This document shows, in pieces, positions 8,074-17,399 of a DNA stretch of 64,000 nt. The notes under the pieces are model-generated. The model had not been told where the DNA came from. It did no database searches and worked only from the letters and a program-made list of their open reading frames with translations. Numbering within the stretch: position 1 is the first letter of the stretch; each line of letters opens with the position of its first letter. Source of the DNA: an uncultured Lachnospiraceae bacterium (GTDB lineage Bacteria; Bacillota; Clostridia; Lachnospirales; Lachnospiraceae); NCBI GenBank assembly GCA_910585465.1, contig CAJUEW010000017.1:12854-76853 (forward strand). The letters are read 5' to 3'. The position numbers and the translations under genes were made by a program.

Positions 8074-10689
8074 TTATTTTCTGTATAAAATCCGGACAGA
8101 ATTCAATACGCACAGCATTGCAACACCTGTATCCGCAAAAATCGCCATCCACATGGATGCAAATCCGCAGAGGCCAAGTACCATAACAATCACCTTAATT
8201 ACCAGTGCAAATACAACGTTCTGCCAGGAAATAACACTGGTGGAACGAGCGATTGCCACTGCCTGCGGAATGGATTCCATACTGGAGGTCATAAATACTA
8301 CATCCGCCGCTTCAATTGCCGCGTCAGCCCCGTTTCCCATAGCTGCCCCTACATCTGCTCCGGCCAGCACCGGCGCGTCATTAATACCGTCGCCTACAAA
8401 CATAACACTGCCGTAAGTGTTTCGGATCAGATTCAGCTCCGTCAGCTTGTCCTGTGGAAGCAGTTTTGCATGCACCTCATCAATTCCTGTCTCTGCCGCA
8501 ACCGCCTGTGCACTGTCCTGCGCGTCTCCAGTCAGCATCGCTGTGGTAATATTCTGTTTCTTAAGCTTTGCAACCGCAGCCTTTGCATCCGATTTAATGG
8601 TATCCGAGATCACAACATGTCCTGCATAAATACCGTTTACCGCAATCAGCACCTCTGAACCAAACGCAGTCCTTTTATATTTATCAAGACGAATTCCAAA
8701 CTTATCCATCAGCTTCCGGTTTCCGCAGAGAAGCTCGCCTTCTGTAAGTGTCGCACGAATACCGTGTCCGGCGATTTCTTCCAGAGCTGTGGGATTTTCC
8801 AGTTCCAGCCCCTTCTGCTTTGCGGCAGCTACTATACTGACGCCAATTGGGTGCGTGGATACCTGCTCACAGCTGGCGCACATCTGAAGCATCTGATCCG
8901 GACTGAAGCCGCTGTCGGAAATAACCTGCTGCACCACAAAGTTACCTTCGGTAATTGTGCCGGTCTTGTCCATAACTACTGCATTTACATGGCTAAGCGC
9001 CTCCAGAGACACCCCTCCTTTAAAAAGAATGCCCTTTTTAGAGCCTGCGCCGATACCGGAAAAAAATGCCAGAGGAACACTTAGTACCAGCGCGCACGGA
9101 CAGCTCATTACCAGGAAGGTAAGCGCCGTATAGATCCATTCAGACCATTTTCCGGTAATAATGGACGGGACAACAGCAGTAAATAAGGATAGCACCACTA
9201 CAAACGGCGTATAGATTCTTGCAAATTTAGTAATGAAACGGTCAATCTGCGGCTTGCTTGCCGCCGCATTCTCTACGGAATCCAAAATACGGGTCACCAT
9301 AGATTCTTCCAGCATCTTTTCCACACGAAGCTTTAGCTGTCCGGAAGTGTTTACACATCCGGAGACCACTTCGTCTCCAAAGCCGACCCCTACCGGCACC
9401 GGCTCGCCCGTAATCGGGGAGGTATCCACACGGCTCTCTCCCTCTATAACAACACCGTCCAGAGGAATCCGATCACCGGGACGAACCAGCAGTATATCCC
9501 CTACCTGTGCGTCCTGCGCCGGGATTGTCTGAACCTCTTCTCCAACCAGCAGGTTAACCACCTCCGGACGCATATCTACTGCATCCATAATCTGGTTGCG
9601 GCTCTTTTCCACAGCCACATGCTCAAAATACTCACCAATACGGTAAAACAGAATAACGCCTGCCGCCTCTGCATATTCACCAATGATAAGAGCGCCTAAA
9701 GTAGCAACTGTCATCAGGAAGTTTTCATCAAACACCTGACCCTTCAGCAGGTTTTTCACCGCGGTCATAACAATTTTATAGCCCAGAACTACATATGCCA
9801 GCACAAAACATATATCCAGGAGCATCGTATCCGGAAGAATTCCCATATGCTCCAGAAGCTCTCCTCCAAGAAAGAGAACGCCTCCTAATACTACCTGAGT
9901 CAACGTTTTGGCATTATCGGAAATGTCCTTTTTGCCCGTTCTTCCCACATCACTGCTTAAAGTATCTTTGCTCTTCGGCGAATTATCTTTTTCTGTTACT
10001 ACAACCTCAGATTCAATAGAAGCGCAGATCTGCCGAATCTGCGGAAGATACCTGTCCGGGCTTTTTGCAGTCAGGCGAAGCTGTTTGGTGGCGAAGGTAA
10101 TTGTAGCATCCGATACTCCGTCCAGACTGCGGATCTTTTTTTCCATCTTTGCCGCACAGTTGGCGCATCCGAGATTTTCCAATATATAGGTTTTGGTCTT
10201 ATATGCTCCCGGAAGAGAACCGCCCCTTGGCACTACTTTTACCTCCGACTCAATGGAAGTACAAATATCCTGAATCCTCGGAAGCAGCTCTGCATGATTT
10301 TCGGCAGAGAGCCTCAACTGCTTGGTAGTGAAGGTAATCGTGGCATACTTAACCCCCGGCAGCTCTTTAATCCTCTTCTCCATCTTTGCCGCGCAGTTGG
10401 CGCATCCAAGGTTCTCCAGAATATATACCCGCTTCTCCAGGCCGTCATCCGGCATATTGCAGGTGCAGTTTGAAAGGCTCTCGCCGCATACGTCGCAGTA
10501 CTCCGCGTGGGGATGGCATAATTCACAATCACAGTTCTCCGGATGGCCTTCCACATGATGATGCGTCTCATGGCTATGAGTGTGGTCATGACCGCATCCG
10601 CATCCGTCTTCATGTTCGTGATCATGGTGGTGATGTTCGTGGTCATGGCCGCATCCGCACCCGTCTTCTTTTTTCAGTTCTTCGCTCAT
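8074..10689 (-). CDS. P1B-type heavy-metal ATPase with His/Cys-rich tail and two HMA domains
   Basis: The protein has 871 residues from the ATG ending at 10689, which has an AAGGAGG site; an upstream in-frame start lacks one. The N-terminus holds a His-rich arm with a duplicated Asp-Gly-Cys-Gly-Cys-Gly-His-Asp-His unit (residues 9-36), a seven-Cys cluster (about 53-77) and two HMA metal-binding domains with Gly-Cys-Ala-Asn-Cys at 95-99 and 174-178. The ATPase core has Cys-Pro-Cys in the transport helix, Asp-Lys-Thr-Gly-Thr for phosphorylation and Gly-Asp-Gly-Ile-Asn-Asp. The CPC motif points to Zn2+/Cd2+/Pb2+-type export (P1B-2); cobalt cannot be excluded given the B12-controlled operon. Confidence 0.93.
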   Translation of the reverse strand: MSEELKKEDGCGCGHDHEHHHHDHEHEDGCGCGHDHTHSHETHHHVEGHPENCDCELCHPHAEYCDVCGESLSNCTCNMPDDGLEKRVYILENLGCANCAAKMEKRIKELPGVKYATITFTTKQLRLSAENHAELLPRIQDICTSIESEVKVVPRGGSLPGAYKTKTYILENLGCANCAAKMEKKIRSLDGVSDATITFATKQLRLTAKSPDRYLPQIRQICASIESEVVVTEKDNSPKSKDTLSSDVGRTGKKDISDNAKTLTQVVLGGVLFLGGELLEHMGILPDTMLLDICFVLAYVVLGYKIVMTAVKNLLKGQVFDENFLMTVATLGALIIGEYAEAAGVILFYRIGEYFEHVAVEKSRNQIMDAVDMRPEVVNLLVGEEVQTIPAQDAQVGDILLVRPGDRIPLDGVVIEGESRVDTSPITGEPVPVGVGFGDEVVSGCVNTSGQLKLRVEKMLEESMVTRILDSVENAAASKPQIDRFITKFARIYTPFVVVLSLFTAVVPSIITGKWSEWIYTALTFLVMSCPCALVLSVPLAFFSGIGAGSKKGILFKGGVSLEALSHVNAVVMDKTGTITEGNFVVQQVISDSGFSPDQMLQMCASCEQVSTHPIGVSIVAAAKQKGLELENPTALEEIAGHGIRATLTEGELLCGNRKLMDKFGIRLDKYKRTAFGSEVLIAVNGIYAGHVVISDTIKSDAKAAVAKLKKQNITTAMLTGDAQDSAQAVAAETGIDEVHAKLLPQDKLTELNLIRNTYGSVMFVGDGINDAPVLAGADVGAAMGNGADAAIEAADVVFMTSSMESIPQAVAIARSTSVISWQNVVFALVIKVIVMVLGLCGFASMWMAIFADTGVAMLCVLNSVRILYRK

Positions 10690-10742
10690 AGGAACCTCCT
10701 TCCCAATTCTTACAGTCTGTGACAATTACATTACCTTCTTGG

Positions 10743-11978
10743 TCACGGCTGCTTTGCTCTTCTGGCTTTTGCCTCCTCAAAGCTATAAGCGCCGGCCAGC
10801 GCTTCCAAATCCTCAAGCGTGGCATCCGGATTATAGTTTTTACATACCCTGTAAAGATCTTCATAATTATATGCATTGATTTCAATGCTGGAAGACATTT
10901 CATATTTTTTCTCATAGTCCTCCGCATTCTCTGATGTCCAGAAGCCCTGAATTACATGAAACGCTTTTCCGTCAGCCTCGCGGAATTCTGATGCATAACC
11001 ATTCAGCGCATTGTACATGGCTGCAAAAGACGGCCCGATAATGGAACGGTATTTTCCCGTCAGATAGTCCAGATTACCGTTGGTAAACAACTTCCAGTTC
11101 GCATCACTATAGCAGTCTATCAGACCAAATTTGGCTCCTGCTTTCACAATATCCGACTCCATATCAAATACCGGAAGTACAGCCAACACTATTCCATACC
11201 GATCTGTCTCATATTCGGCCTTTGCCCGTTCCCGAAATGCATCACGGCTTAAGTATCCCGGGCAGATACAAACCGTCAAAGCACCGGCCTGTACATGCTC
11301 AATATTTTCAGAGGCCGCCAGCTCCTGCGTATCTTTGTCAAAGGCCACTCCATATGCTTCCTGAAGCGCGTCCAGAATCCCCATGGTACGCAGACGGTGC
11401 ATCTCATTGCCTATAGAAGCGCCGCCGCTTAAAATGAAATATTCATCATTTTCGGCATTTTCAGCAAAATAAGCCCCCATCTCCGCACCGGCCTGATATT
11501 CAATCTCATTGCCGGGACCTACAACACCGAGAAAATACTCATTATCCGACGCCTCCTCAAAGGCTTCATCAGACACACTTCCGGATGCCATCATGTAATA
11601 AATATGATGTTCCGCGCAAAGATTTACCTCCGCCTCCAAATCATAGCTGTTAAAGGACATAATACCTTCTACACCATTCTCCGCGGCAGACCTGATAAAC
11701 TGCATCGCCTCCTCCGGGGATGCTACCGTATCGGAATAAAGGAAATCTACATCCTCAAAACAGTTTTCAATATAATTTTCCAGATAATCTTTAAAGTCAA
11801 TTACCTCATTGTCTGTTCTGCTGTAAACCAATACACCGATTTTATGAACCGAGGTCTTTTCTGAAGCCTTCTCCGCCGTACGATCACTGCTATTGCTGTT
11901 CCCGCGAATACTGCCGCCGCATGCTGCAAGGCCGTATGCAAGGCAGATTATAAGCGCCAGACTAATCTTCTTTTTCAT
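10743..11978 (-). CDS. Lipoprotein with type 1 periplasmic-binding fold
   Basis: The protein has 411 residues from the ATG ending at 11978, whose ATGA overlaps the stop of the upstream ATPase gene (4 bases), so translation is probably coupled. A lipoprotein signal ends in Leu-Ala-Ala-Cys, with Cys20 as the lipid anchor. The mature part starts with a Ser/Asp/Lys linker and then His-Lys-Ile-Gly-Val-Leu-Val, followed by alternating alpha/beta segments like type 1 periplasmic-binding proteins. It is unrelated to the SBP_bac_5 protein heading the operon, so the importer unit has two binding proteins of different fold. The ligand is unknown. DUF3798-like is a possible family, not confirmed. Confidence 0.7.
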   Translation of the reverse strand: MKKKISLALIICLAYGLAACGGSIRGNSNSSDRTAEKASEKTSVHKIGVLVYSRTDNEVIDFKDYLENYIENCFEDVDFLYSDTVASPEEAMQFIRSAAENGVEGIMSFNSYDLEAEVNLCAEHHIYYMMASGSVSDEAFEEASDNEYFLGVVGPGNEIEYQAGAEMGAYFAENAENDEYFILSGGASIGNEMHRLRTMGILDALQEAYGVAFDKDTQELAASENIEHVQAGALTVCICPGYLSRDAFRERAKAEYETDRYGIVLAVLPVFDMESDIVKAGAKFGLIDCYSDANWKLFTNGNLDYLTGKYRSIIGPSFAAMYNALNGYASEFREADGKAFHVIQGFWTSENAEDYEKKYEMSSSIEINAYNYEDLYRVCKNYNPDATLEDLEALAGAYSFEEAKARRAKQP

Positions 11979-12949
11979 ACATTTCCTCCTCCGGCATATA
12001 AATAACACGCTACCTGATGGCCTTCACCCATATCCTTCAAAGACGGACGCTCCTTCCTGCATATCTCCACACAGCGGCCGCATCTGTCCTGAAACGGGCA
12101 GCCGGCGGGAACATCCAGCGGACTTGGCGCTTCGCTCTCGATACTTTCAATCTTTTTGGAAAAGTCCATGTTCAGGTCAAATACCGCTCCCAGCAACGCC
12201 TGTGTATATGGATGCAGCGCCTTGGAACTGATATCCTCCGCCGGAAGCACCTCAACAATATTTCCCAGATACATAACTGCGATCTGATGTGCAAAGGACT
12301 GGATCAGACCAAGGTCATGCGCAATAAATCCAATGGCAATATTTCTCTTCTTCTGAAGCCCTACTACAAGCTCAATGATCGTCTTTTGAACGGATACATC
12401 CAATGCGCAGGTCGCTTCATCCATCACGATAATCTCCGGCTCCAGTGCAATGGCTCTGGCAATCGCAATTCTCTGACGCTGCCCGCCGGACATGTTGTGG
12501 GGATAACGATCCGCAAAATTTCCCGGCAGATCCACCATCTCCAGATATTTTCGTGCTACTGCATCCTTTTCACCTGCCTTAATTCGGTGAAAGTTCATCA
12601 GCGGCTCACAAATAATATCCCGGATCTTCATCTTTGGATTGAAGGAAGCGGAGGGATCCTGAAATACCATCTGGATATACTGGCGGTTCCGGCGCAGCTC
12701 CTCTCCCTTTAATTTGGTTATATCTTTTCCATGGAACAATATTTCTCCTTCCGTCGGAGTGTCCAAAGATACAAGAAAACGCATAAACGTACTTTTTCCG
12801 CATCCGGACTCGCCCACCAGGCCAAGAGTCCTGCCCCTGTACAGCTTCAGACTGATGTCATTGCAGGCTGTCAGCGTGCGGTTATCAGAGGCCGGAAATT
12901 TCCGGGTTATATGGTTTGCCTCGAGTATTACATCCCTTTCATCAAACAT
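11975..12949 (-). CDS. Peptide/nickel-type ABC transporter ATPase (OppF/NikE-like)
   Basis: The protein has 324 residues from the ATG ending at 12949, chosen because a GGGAGG site precedes it and the start overlaps the upstream OppD-like gene by 8 bases. Motifs are Walker A Gly-Glu-Ser-Gly-Cys-Gly-Lys-Ser-Thr, signature Ser-Gly-Gly-Gln-Arg-Gln-Arg, and Walker B Met-Asp-Glu-Ala. The C-terminal extension, with Cys-Pro-Phe-Gln-Asp-Arg-Cys and a third Cys, is the oligopeptide/dipeptide HPY-type tail. With the partner ATPase it would drive uptake through the two permeases of the operon. Confidence 0.9.
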   Translation of the reverse strand: MFDERDVILEANHITRKFPASDNRTLTACNDISLKLYRGRTLGLVGESGCGKSTFMRFLVSLDTPTEGEILFHGKDITKLKGEELRRNRQYIQMVFQDPSASFNPKMKIRDIICEPLMNFHRIKAGEKDAVARKYLEMVDLPGNFADRYPHNMSGGQRQRIAIARAIALEPEIIVMDEATCALDVSVQKTIIELVVGLQKKRNIAIGFIAHDLGLIQSFAHQIAVMYLGNIVEVLPAEDISSKALHPYTQALLGAVFDLNMDFSKKIESIESEAPSPLDVPAGCPFQDRCGRCVEICRKERPSLKDMGEGHQVACYLYAGGGNV

Positions 12950-13730
12950 AACGCACACCTCCCAGTGAAGGAACTGCATCCAGAAGTCTTTTCGTGTACT
13001 CGTTCTGTGACTCGTGAAGTATATGCTCCCTGGAGCCCCTGTCCTCAATGATTCCCTCTTTCATCACGACCATATAGTCGGACATATAAGCGGCCACGCC
13101 CAGGTTGTGGGTCACTACAATGATACTGGCGCCGAACTCATCCCTCAGCTCCATAAACTGCCGGATAATCTGCGCCTGAGTCGTCACATCCAGCGCGCTG
13201 GTCGGTTCATCGGCCAGCAGAAGCTTAGGCTGATAGGTCATACCCATCGCAATGCCGACTCTCTGTCGCATACCGCCGGAAAGCTGGAACGGATAGCTTT
13301 TCATAATATTGTCACCGTTGGGCAGGCGCATTCGCTCCAGCATCTTAATCCCCTTATCCCTTGCATCCTTTTTGGAAATGTTCTCGTGAGTGCGGATATA
13401 TTCCACAAAGCAGTCGCCAATTTTTCTGGTAGGATTCATCATAGCCCCGGAATCCTGGAAAATCATGGAAATTTCCGTCCCCCGAAGCTTTCTCCAGTCC
13501 TCCTTTGATTTATTCAGCAGAGTCTCTCCTTCAAAGAGAATGTCTCCCCCGGTCACCTTACCGCCGCCGGCAAGAAGTCCCAGCACCGCGCGGATAACGG
13601 TTGTCTTGCCGCTTCCGCTCTCACCCACAATACTGCAAATCTGTCCCTGCTCAAGACTTAAACTAACATTCTGTACAGTAGGTACGCTTTTATAGGAAAT
13701 TGTCACATTTTTTAATTCCAGCAACGCCAT
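12942..13730 (-). CDS. Peptide/nickel-type ABC transporter ATPase (OppD/NikD-like, short form)
   Basis: The 262-residue ATPase has Walker A Gly-Glu-Ser-Gly-Ser-Gly-Lys-Thr-Thr, signature Leu-Ser-Gly-Gly-Met-Arg-Gln-Arg and Walker B Leu-Ala-Asp-Glu-Pro. It lacks the long C-terminal Cys extension usual for OppD and is about the length of NikD. This slightly favours a metal- or small-solute importer over a large-peptide one, but length alone is weak evidence. It overlaps the next ATPase gene and starts 15 bases after the permease gene. Confidence 0.9.
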   Translation of the reverse strand: MALLELKNVTISYKSVPTVQNVSLSLEQGQICSIVGESGSGKTTVIRAVLGLLAGGGKVTGGDILFEGETLLNKSKEDWRKLRGTEISMIFQDSGAMMNPTRKIGDCFVEYIRTHENISKKDARDKGIKMLERMRLPNGDNIMKSYPFQLSGGMRQRVGIAMGMTYQPKLLLADEPTSALDVTTQAQIIRQFMELRDEFGASIIVVTHNLGVAAYMSDYMVVMKEGIIEDRGSREHILHESQNEYTKRLLDAVPSLGGVRYV

Positions 13731-13745
13731 ATTTCACGCACCCCC

Positions 13746-14573
13746 TTACTCATTTTTCGGATCCAGAATGTCCCGGAGACTGTCTCCAAGCATATTAAAT
13801 ATCACAACCGTAACAAAAATCGCCAGTCCCGGGAACACCATCAGCCATGGAGCGGACTGCATATATGCACGCCCCTCGTTCAGCATCAGTCCCCATTCAG
13901 GAGCAGGCGCTTTTGCGCCAAAGCCCAGAAAAGACAGGGCTGCCAGCTCCAGCATCATGCTTCCAATATCCGTTGCCGCAGTAATCACCAGCGTGGGCAG
14001 TACATTGGGAAGCATGTAATGAGTCAGCATATATGGGGTCCTGGAACCTGTAACGATCGCTGCCGCTACAAAGTCCCTGTGCCGGATCTTCATAACAAGG
14101 CTTCTGGCCAGACGGGCGTATTTCGTCCAGCTCACCAGGGCAATCGCAATAACCGCATTACGAATGCTGGCACCCATAATGCCTGCAACAGCCAATGCCA
14201 GCACAAGGCCCGGGAACGCAATCAGCATATCCGCAATACGCATGATGACTGCATCAACAATGCCCCCGAAATATCCGGCCAGAATCCCCAGCGCCGTTCC
14301 AATTACAAAGATCAGAATAACCACTGAAAAGGCCGCTGTCAGAGAGGTTCTTGCCCCATAGATAACCCGGGTAAAGATATCTCTCCCCAGCTTGTCGGTT
14401 CCGAAAATATGCCCTGCGCCCGGGGGCAGGATCGCATCCGACAGGCTGCCCTCCACAGGACTGATTCCTCCCGTAATAAGAGGCGCCAGGACGGCGGCTA
14501 AAACAAGCAGAACAGCTAAAACGCCAAATACCGTGAATGTTTTATTCTGTATAAAAAAATTTGTTTTTTTCAT
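13746..14573 (-). CDS. Peptide/nickel-type ABC permease (OppC/NikC-like)
   Basis: The 275-residue membrane protein has six hydrophobic segments and an N-terminal cytoplasmic stretch. It carries the family signature Gly-Thr-Asp-Lys-Leu-Gly-Arg-Asp-Ile-Phe-Thr-Arg (about residues 54-65) and the ATPase-coupling EAA loop near Ala-Ala-Ile-Val-Thr-Gly. It pairs with the OppB-like permease whose stop lies three bases upstream of this start. The two would form the translocation pore. Confidence 0.9.
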   Translation of the reverse strand: MKKTNFFIQNKTFTVFGVLAVLLVLAAVLAPLITGGISPVEGSLSDAILPPGAGHIFGTDKLGRDIFTRVIYGARTSLTAAFSVVILIFVIGTALGILAGYFGGIVDAVIMRIADMLIAFPGLVLALAVAGIMGASIRNAVIAIALVSWTKYARLARSLVMKIRHRDFVAAAIVTGSRTPYMLTHYMLPNVLPTLVITAATDIGSMMLELAALSFLGFGAKAPAPEWGLMLNEGRAYMQSAPWLMVFPGLAIFVTVVIFNMLGDSLRDILDPKNE

Positions 14574-14576
14574 ATC

Positions 14577-15515
14577 CTACCTCTTCAGTCTCATACGCGG
14601 ATCTACCAGATTATAAGAAATATCCACAATCAGGTTAATAGCCATATAGATAACTGCGATCCATAAAACGTAGCCCTGAATTAAATTATAATCGCAGGAA
14701 GTAATTGCGGATACGGCCAGATTTCCAAGTCCCGGATAGGAAAAAATAACTTCCACAACAGAGGTTCCTCCAAGCAGGGAGCCAATGGACAGGCCCAGCA
14801 TCGTAATCAATGGAAGAAAAGAGTTGGGAAATATATTCAGCCACAAAATTTTCCACTCCTGCACGCCTCTGGCTCTTGCACCTGTCACATAATCCTGGCT
14901 CAGCTCCTCCAATACCGCAGTACGAACCTGCCTTGTATACTTGGAGGACATGGCAATAGCCAGAGTAACCGAAGGCAGAATCATGCTTTTAAAGCCTCCT
15001 CCGGAGCAGATAACCGGAAGCCAGTTTACCTGAACGCAGAATACAAGCATCAGCAGGAGGCCCACCCAGAAATTGGGGATGGATACTCCAAGGAATGTAA
15101 ATCCACGAACCAGATAGTCAATCCACGTATTTTTATAAACCGCGGAAAGCATTCCAAGCGGAACCGATATCAGCAGCATCAGAACCATGGAAAAAATCGT
15201 AAGCTTCAGGGTCGGCCACAGACGGACAGCTAAAAGTGTCAGAACCGGCTTGCTGAAAGAATAGGAATTACCAAAATTTCCATGCAGGCAGTTTGTCAGC
15301 CACCGGAAATACTGGGTAAGGAAAGGATCATTAAGCCCCATTTGCTCACGTATGGACTGAACAAGCTCCTCACTCGGCATGACTCCGGAAGCACTGAGCA
15401 TCGTCCGGACCGGGTCACCTGGTGACATATATGTCAGTATAAAGGTCAGAAAGCTGATTCCGATCAGTACTACAATCATCTGCAGCAATCTGGATATTAA
15501 TTGTTTTTTTGTCAT
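14577..15515 (-). CDS. Peptide/nickel-type ABC permease (OppB/NikB-like)
   Basis: The 312-residue polytopic protein starts with the typical OppB helix and Thr-Tyr-Met-Ser-Pro-Gly-Asp-Pro-Val. The EAA-type loop (Asp-Tyr-Val-Thr-Gly-Ala-Arg-Ala-Arg-Gly) is near residues 208-217, and the C-terminal end is Tyr-Asn-Leu-Val-Asp-Pro-Arg-Met-Arg. It follows the binding-protein gene after about 75 bases with no strong hairpin seen in the gap. Confidence 0.9.
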   Translation of the reverse strand: MTKKQLISRLLQMIVVLIGISFLTFILTYMSPGDPVRTMLSASGVMPSEELVQSIREQMGLNDPFLTQYFRWLTNCLHGNFGNSYSFSKPVLTLLAVRLWPTLKLTIFSMVLMLLISVPLGMLSAVYKNTWIDYLVRGFTFLGVSIPNFWVGLLLMLVFCVQVNWLPVICSGGGFKSMILPSVTLAIAMSSKYTRQVRTAVLEELSQDYVTGARARGVQEWKILWLNIFPNSFLPLITMLGLSIGSLLGGTSVVEVIFSYPGLGNLAVSAITSCDYNLIQGYVLWIAVIYMAINLIVDISYNLVDPRMRLKR

Positions 15516-15590
15516 GCTACCACTCCCCCCGAAATGAATGGAAAGGTTTTCAGAAATACTTTAAAGGCTCCCTTATTTTTTTATATCAGC

Positions 15591-17213
15591 CTACTGCACC
15601 GGAACGATCTCCGTACTCAGCCAGTAATAGTCCGCCGTATGAATATGCGCGTATCCGACATTCTTAGAATAGATCATGGAGCTGTTATAGTAGCCGTCCA
15701 CCAGCACGGCCGCGTCATTAATTAAAATCTGCTGAAGCCGGGTAATGATTTCTGTACGGGCATCCTCGTCCATCTCGGTCAGAAGCTGTTCATACAGCTC
15801 ATCGTACTCCTCATTCACATATCCGCAGAAATCAGAGGTTCCCTTGCTGTACCAGTTTGCCATATATTCTGTAGGATCGCCGTTGCCTACCGTAGTCCAG
15901 TTGTTCGCATTGAAATCATAGTCTCCTGCCACCAGACTGCTCCACTGATCGTCAGAGCTTCCCTCCCTCTCATTTACCTCAATGCCGATCTCATTCAGAT
16001 ACTGATGATGTGCCTGCGCAAATTCCTTCAGCAGACGGTTGTCATAATATACATAGTCAAGGACTATATTCTGTCCGTCCAGCTCACGGATACCGTCTCC
16101 ATTCGTATCTACAATGCCTGCGTCATCCAGAAGCTTTTTTGCCCCTTCTGCATTGTAAGCAAAGGGATTGTCCAACGTATCATAGCCATAAGACAGGTTG
16201 GAGGGAAGCACGGAACAGCCGGACGTATACAGCCCTCCGATCAGATTAGAAGTACAGATAGAATCATAGTCAATGCCCATCAGAACCGCCTGCCTTAACG
16301 CGTCATTTCCAAGAATACCATTAAAATTAATCCAGGAAAATCCGCAGCGTACACCGCTTGCAATATCAACGGTAAAGTTTTCGTCGTTCTGCAGTTCCTG
16401 AATATCACTTACATTGGTAATATTTTCCACCAGATCCACCTGGCCGTTTTTCAGAGCCATGGCCTTTGCAGTCGCATCCCCCATATAAAGCAGCTCCACC
16501 TTATCATAGGGAACCTCTTCCCGGTAGTGCTCGTTGGCAATCAGATTGTAGCCCACCTGATCCGTAAATTTTTCGATTACATACGGACCGGTGCCAATAA
16601 CGCCGTTATTCCAATCGGCAATATGTTCTACATCCAAAATGGCCATAACCGGATAAGCCAGATTACCCGGCAGATTTGTATAAGCAGTCTTTGTCTGGAT
16701 GATAATGGTGTTTGCCGTGTCGTCAGCGGTGATCTCAGCCTCATACTCCAGGAATTTATTAGGGCTGGAGGAACCGTTCGGGCCGTCCACCTTCAGTCGG
16801 TCCAGGGATTCCTTTACCTTAGAGGCAGTCATATCGCATCCGTCAGAAAATTTAATTCCGTCTTTCAGGTGAATTGTCCAGGTCAGATGGTCGTCGGATA
16901 CCTCACAGGAATCTGCCAGCCAGCCTTCTGTCTCCATGGAATCATTAAATTTGAAAAGAGCTTCACCAATACCATAACGCATGCAGTTCCACGCCGCATT
17001 AGTCTGATTGGCCGGATCCACCAGTCCGTCGCCATAATTCTGGCACCCAAATCTAAGAACTTTTTCTCCGTCCCCGGCTGTATTTACCGTATTGCCTGCT
17101 TCAGAAAGCCCTGCAGAGCCCGAAGAGCTGCCGCCGCAGCCTGTAAGCATTCCGGCCGCCACAGCAGCCGTCATTGTCAGCGCCAATACCTTTTTTTTCA
17201 CACCGTTTTTCAT
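15591..17213 (-). CDS. SBP_bac_5 substrate-binding lipoprotein of the B12-riboswitch operon
   Basis: The 540-residue protein has a lipobox (Leu-Thr-Gly-Cys, Cys26) and the peptide/nickel-binding family layout, with the Leu-Lys-Asp-Gly-Ile-Lys-Phe-Ser-Asp-Gly motif near residue 135. It is the first gene after a cobalamin riboswitch with an attenuator, so expression should fall when cobalamin is plentiful. Family members bind oligopeptides, nickel or cobalt chelates, or other small ligands. The riboswitch makes cobalt, a corrinoid or a B12-related nutrient the best guess, but no ligand residues could be recognised. An AAAGGAAGG site supports the start. Confidence 0.88.
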   Translation of the reverse strand: MKNGVKKKVLALTMTAAVAAGMLTGCGGSSSGSAGLSEAGNTVNTAGDGEKVLRFGCQNYGDGLVDPANQTNAAWNCMRYGIGEALFKFNDSMETEGWLADSCEVSDDHLTWTIHLKDGIKFSDGCDMTASKVKESLDRLKVDGPNGSSSPNKFLEYEAEITADDTANTIIIQTKTAYTNLPGNLAYPVMAILDVEHIADWNNGVIGTGPYVIEKFTDQVGYNLIANEHYREEVPYDKVELLYMGDATAKAMALKNGQVDLVENITNVSDIQELQNDENFTVDIASGVRCGFSWINFNGILGNDALRQAVLMGIDYDSICTSNLIGGLYTSGCSVLPSNLSYGYDTLDNPFAYNAEGAKKLLDDAGIVDTNGDGIRELDGQNIVLDYVYYDNRLLKEFAQAHHQYLNEIGIEVNEREGSSDDQWSSLVAGDYDFNANNWTTVGNGDPTEYMANWYSKGTSDFCGYVNEEYDELYEQLLTEMDEDARTEIITRLQQILINDAAVLVDGYYNSSMIYSKNVGYAHIHTADYYWLSTEIVPVQ

Positions 17214-17253
17214 TCTTATTACCTTCCTTTTGTGTTTTCTTGTTTATAAAGGC

Positions 17254-17283
17254 AAAAAAACAGATCCTCATATGGGGATCTGT
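17254..17283 (-). terminator. Attenuator terminator of the cobalamin riboswitch
   Basis: A perfect 8-base stem (17260-17267 with 17276-17283) followed on the minus strand by six T residues lies between the riboswitch aptamer and the start of the binding-protein gene. It makes a transcription-termination expression platform. Confidence 0.85.
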
Positions 17284-17399
17284 CGAAATAACATATAAAG
17301 AACACTTATTGCAGAAAAGATAATAACCTTTTGTATCCTTTTGAACATCAGTATTTTTCATGTGTAGTTCTCATATGCACCGTATGAGTTTGCTCACAG

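Noticed and set aside
17086..17361. Short open frame overlapping the attenuator before the SBP gene
   Set aside because: It crosses the attenuator and the SBP start in another frame and has no ribosome site.
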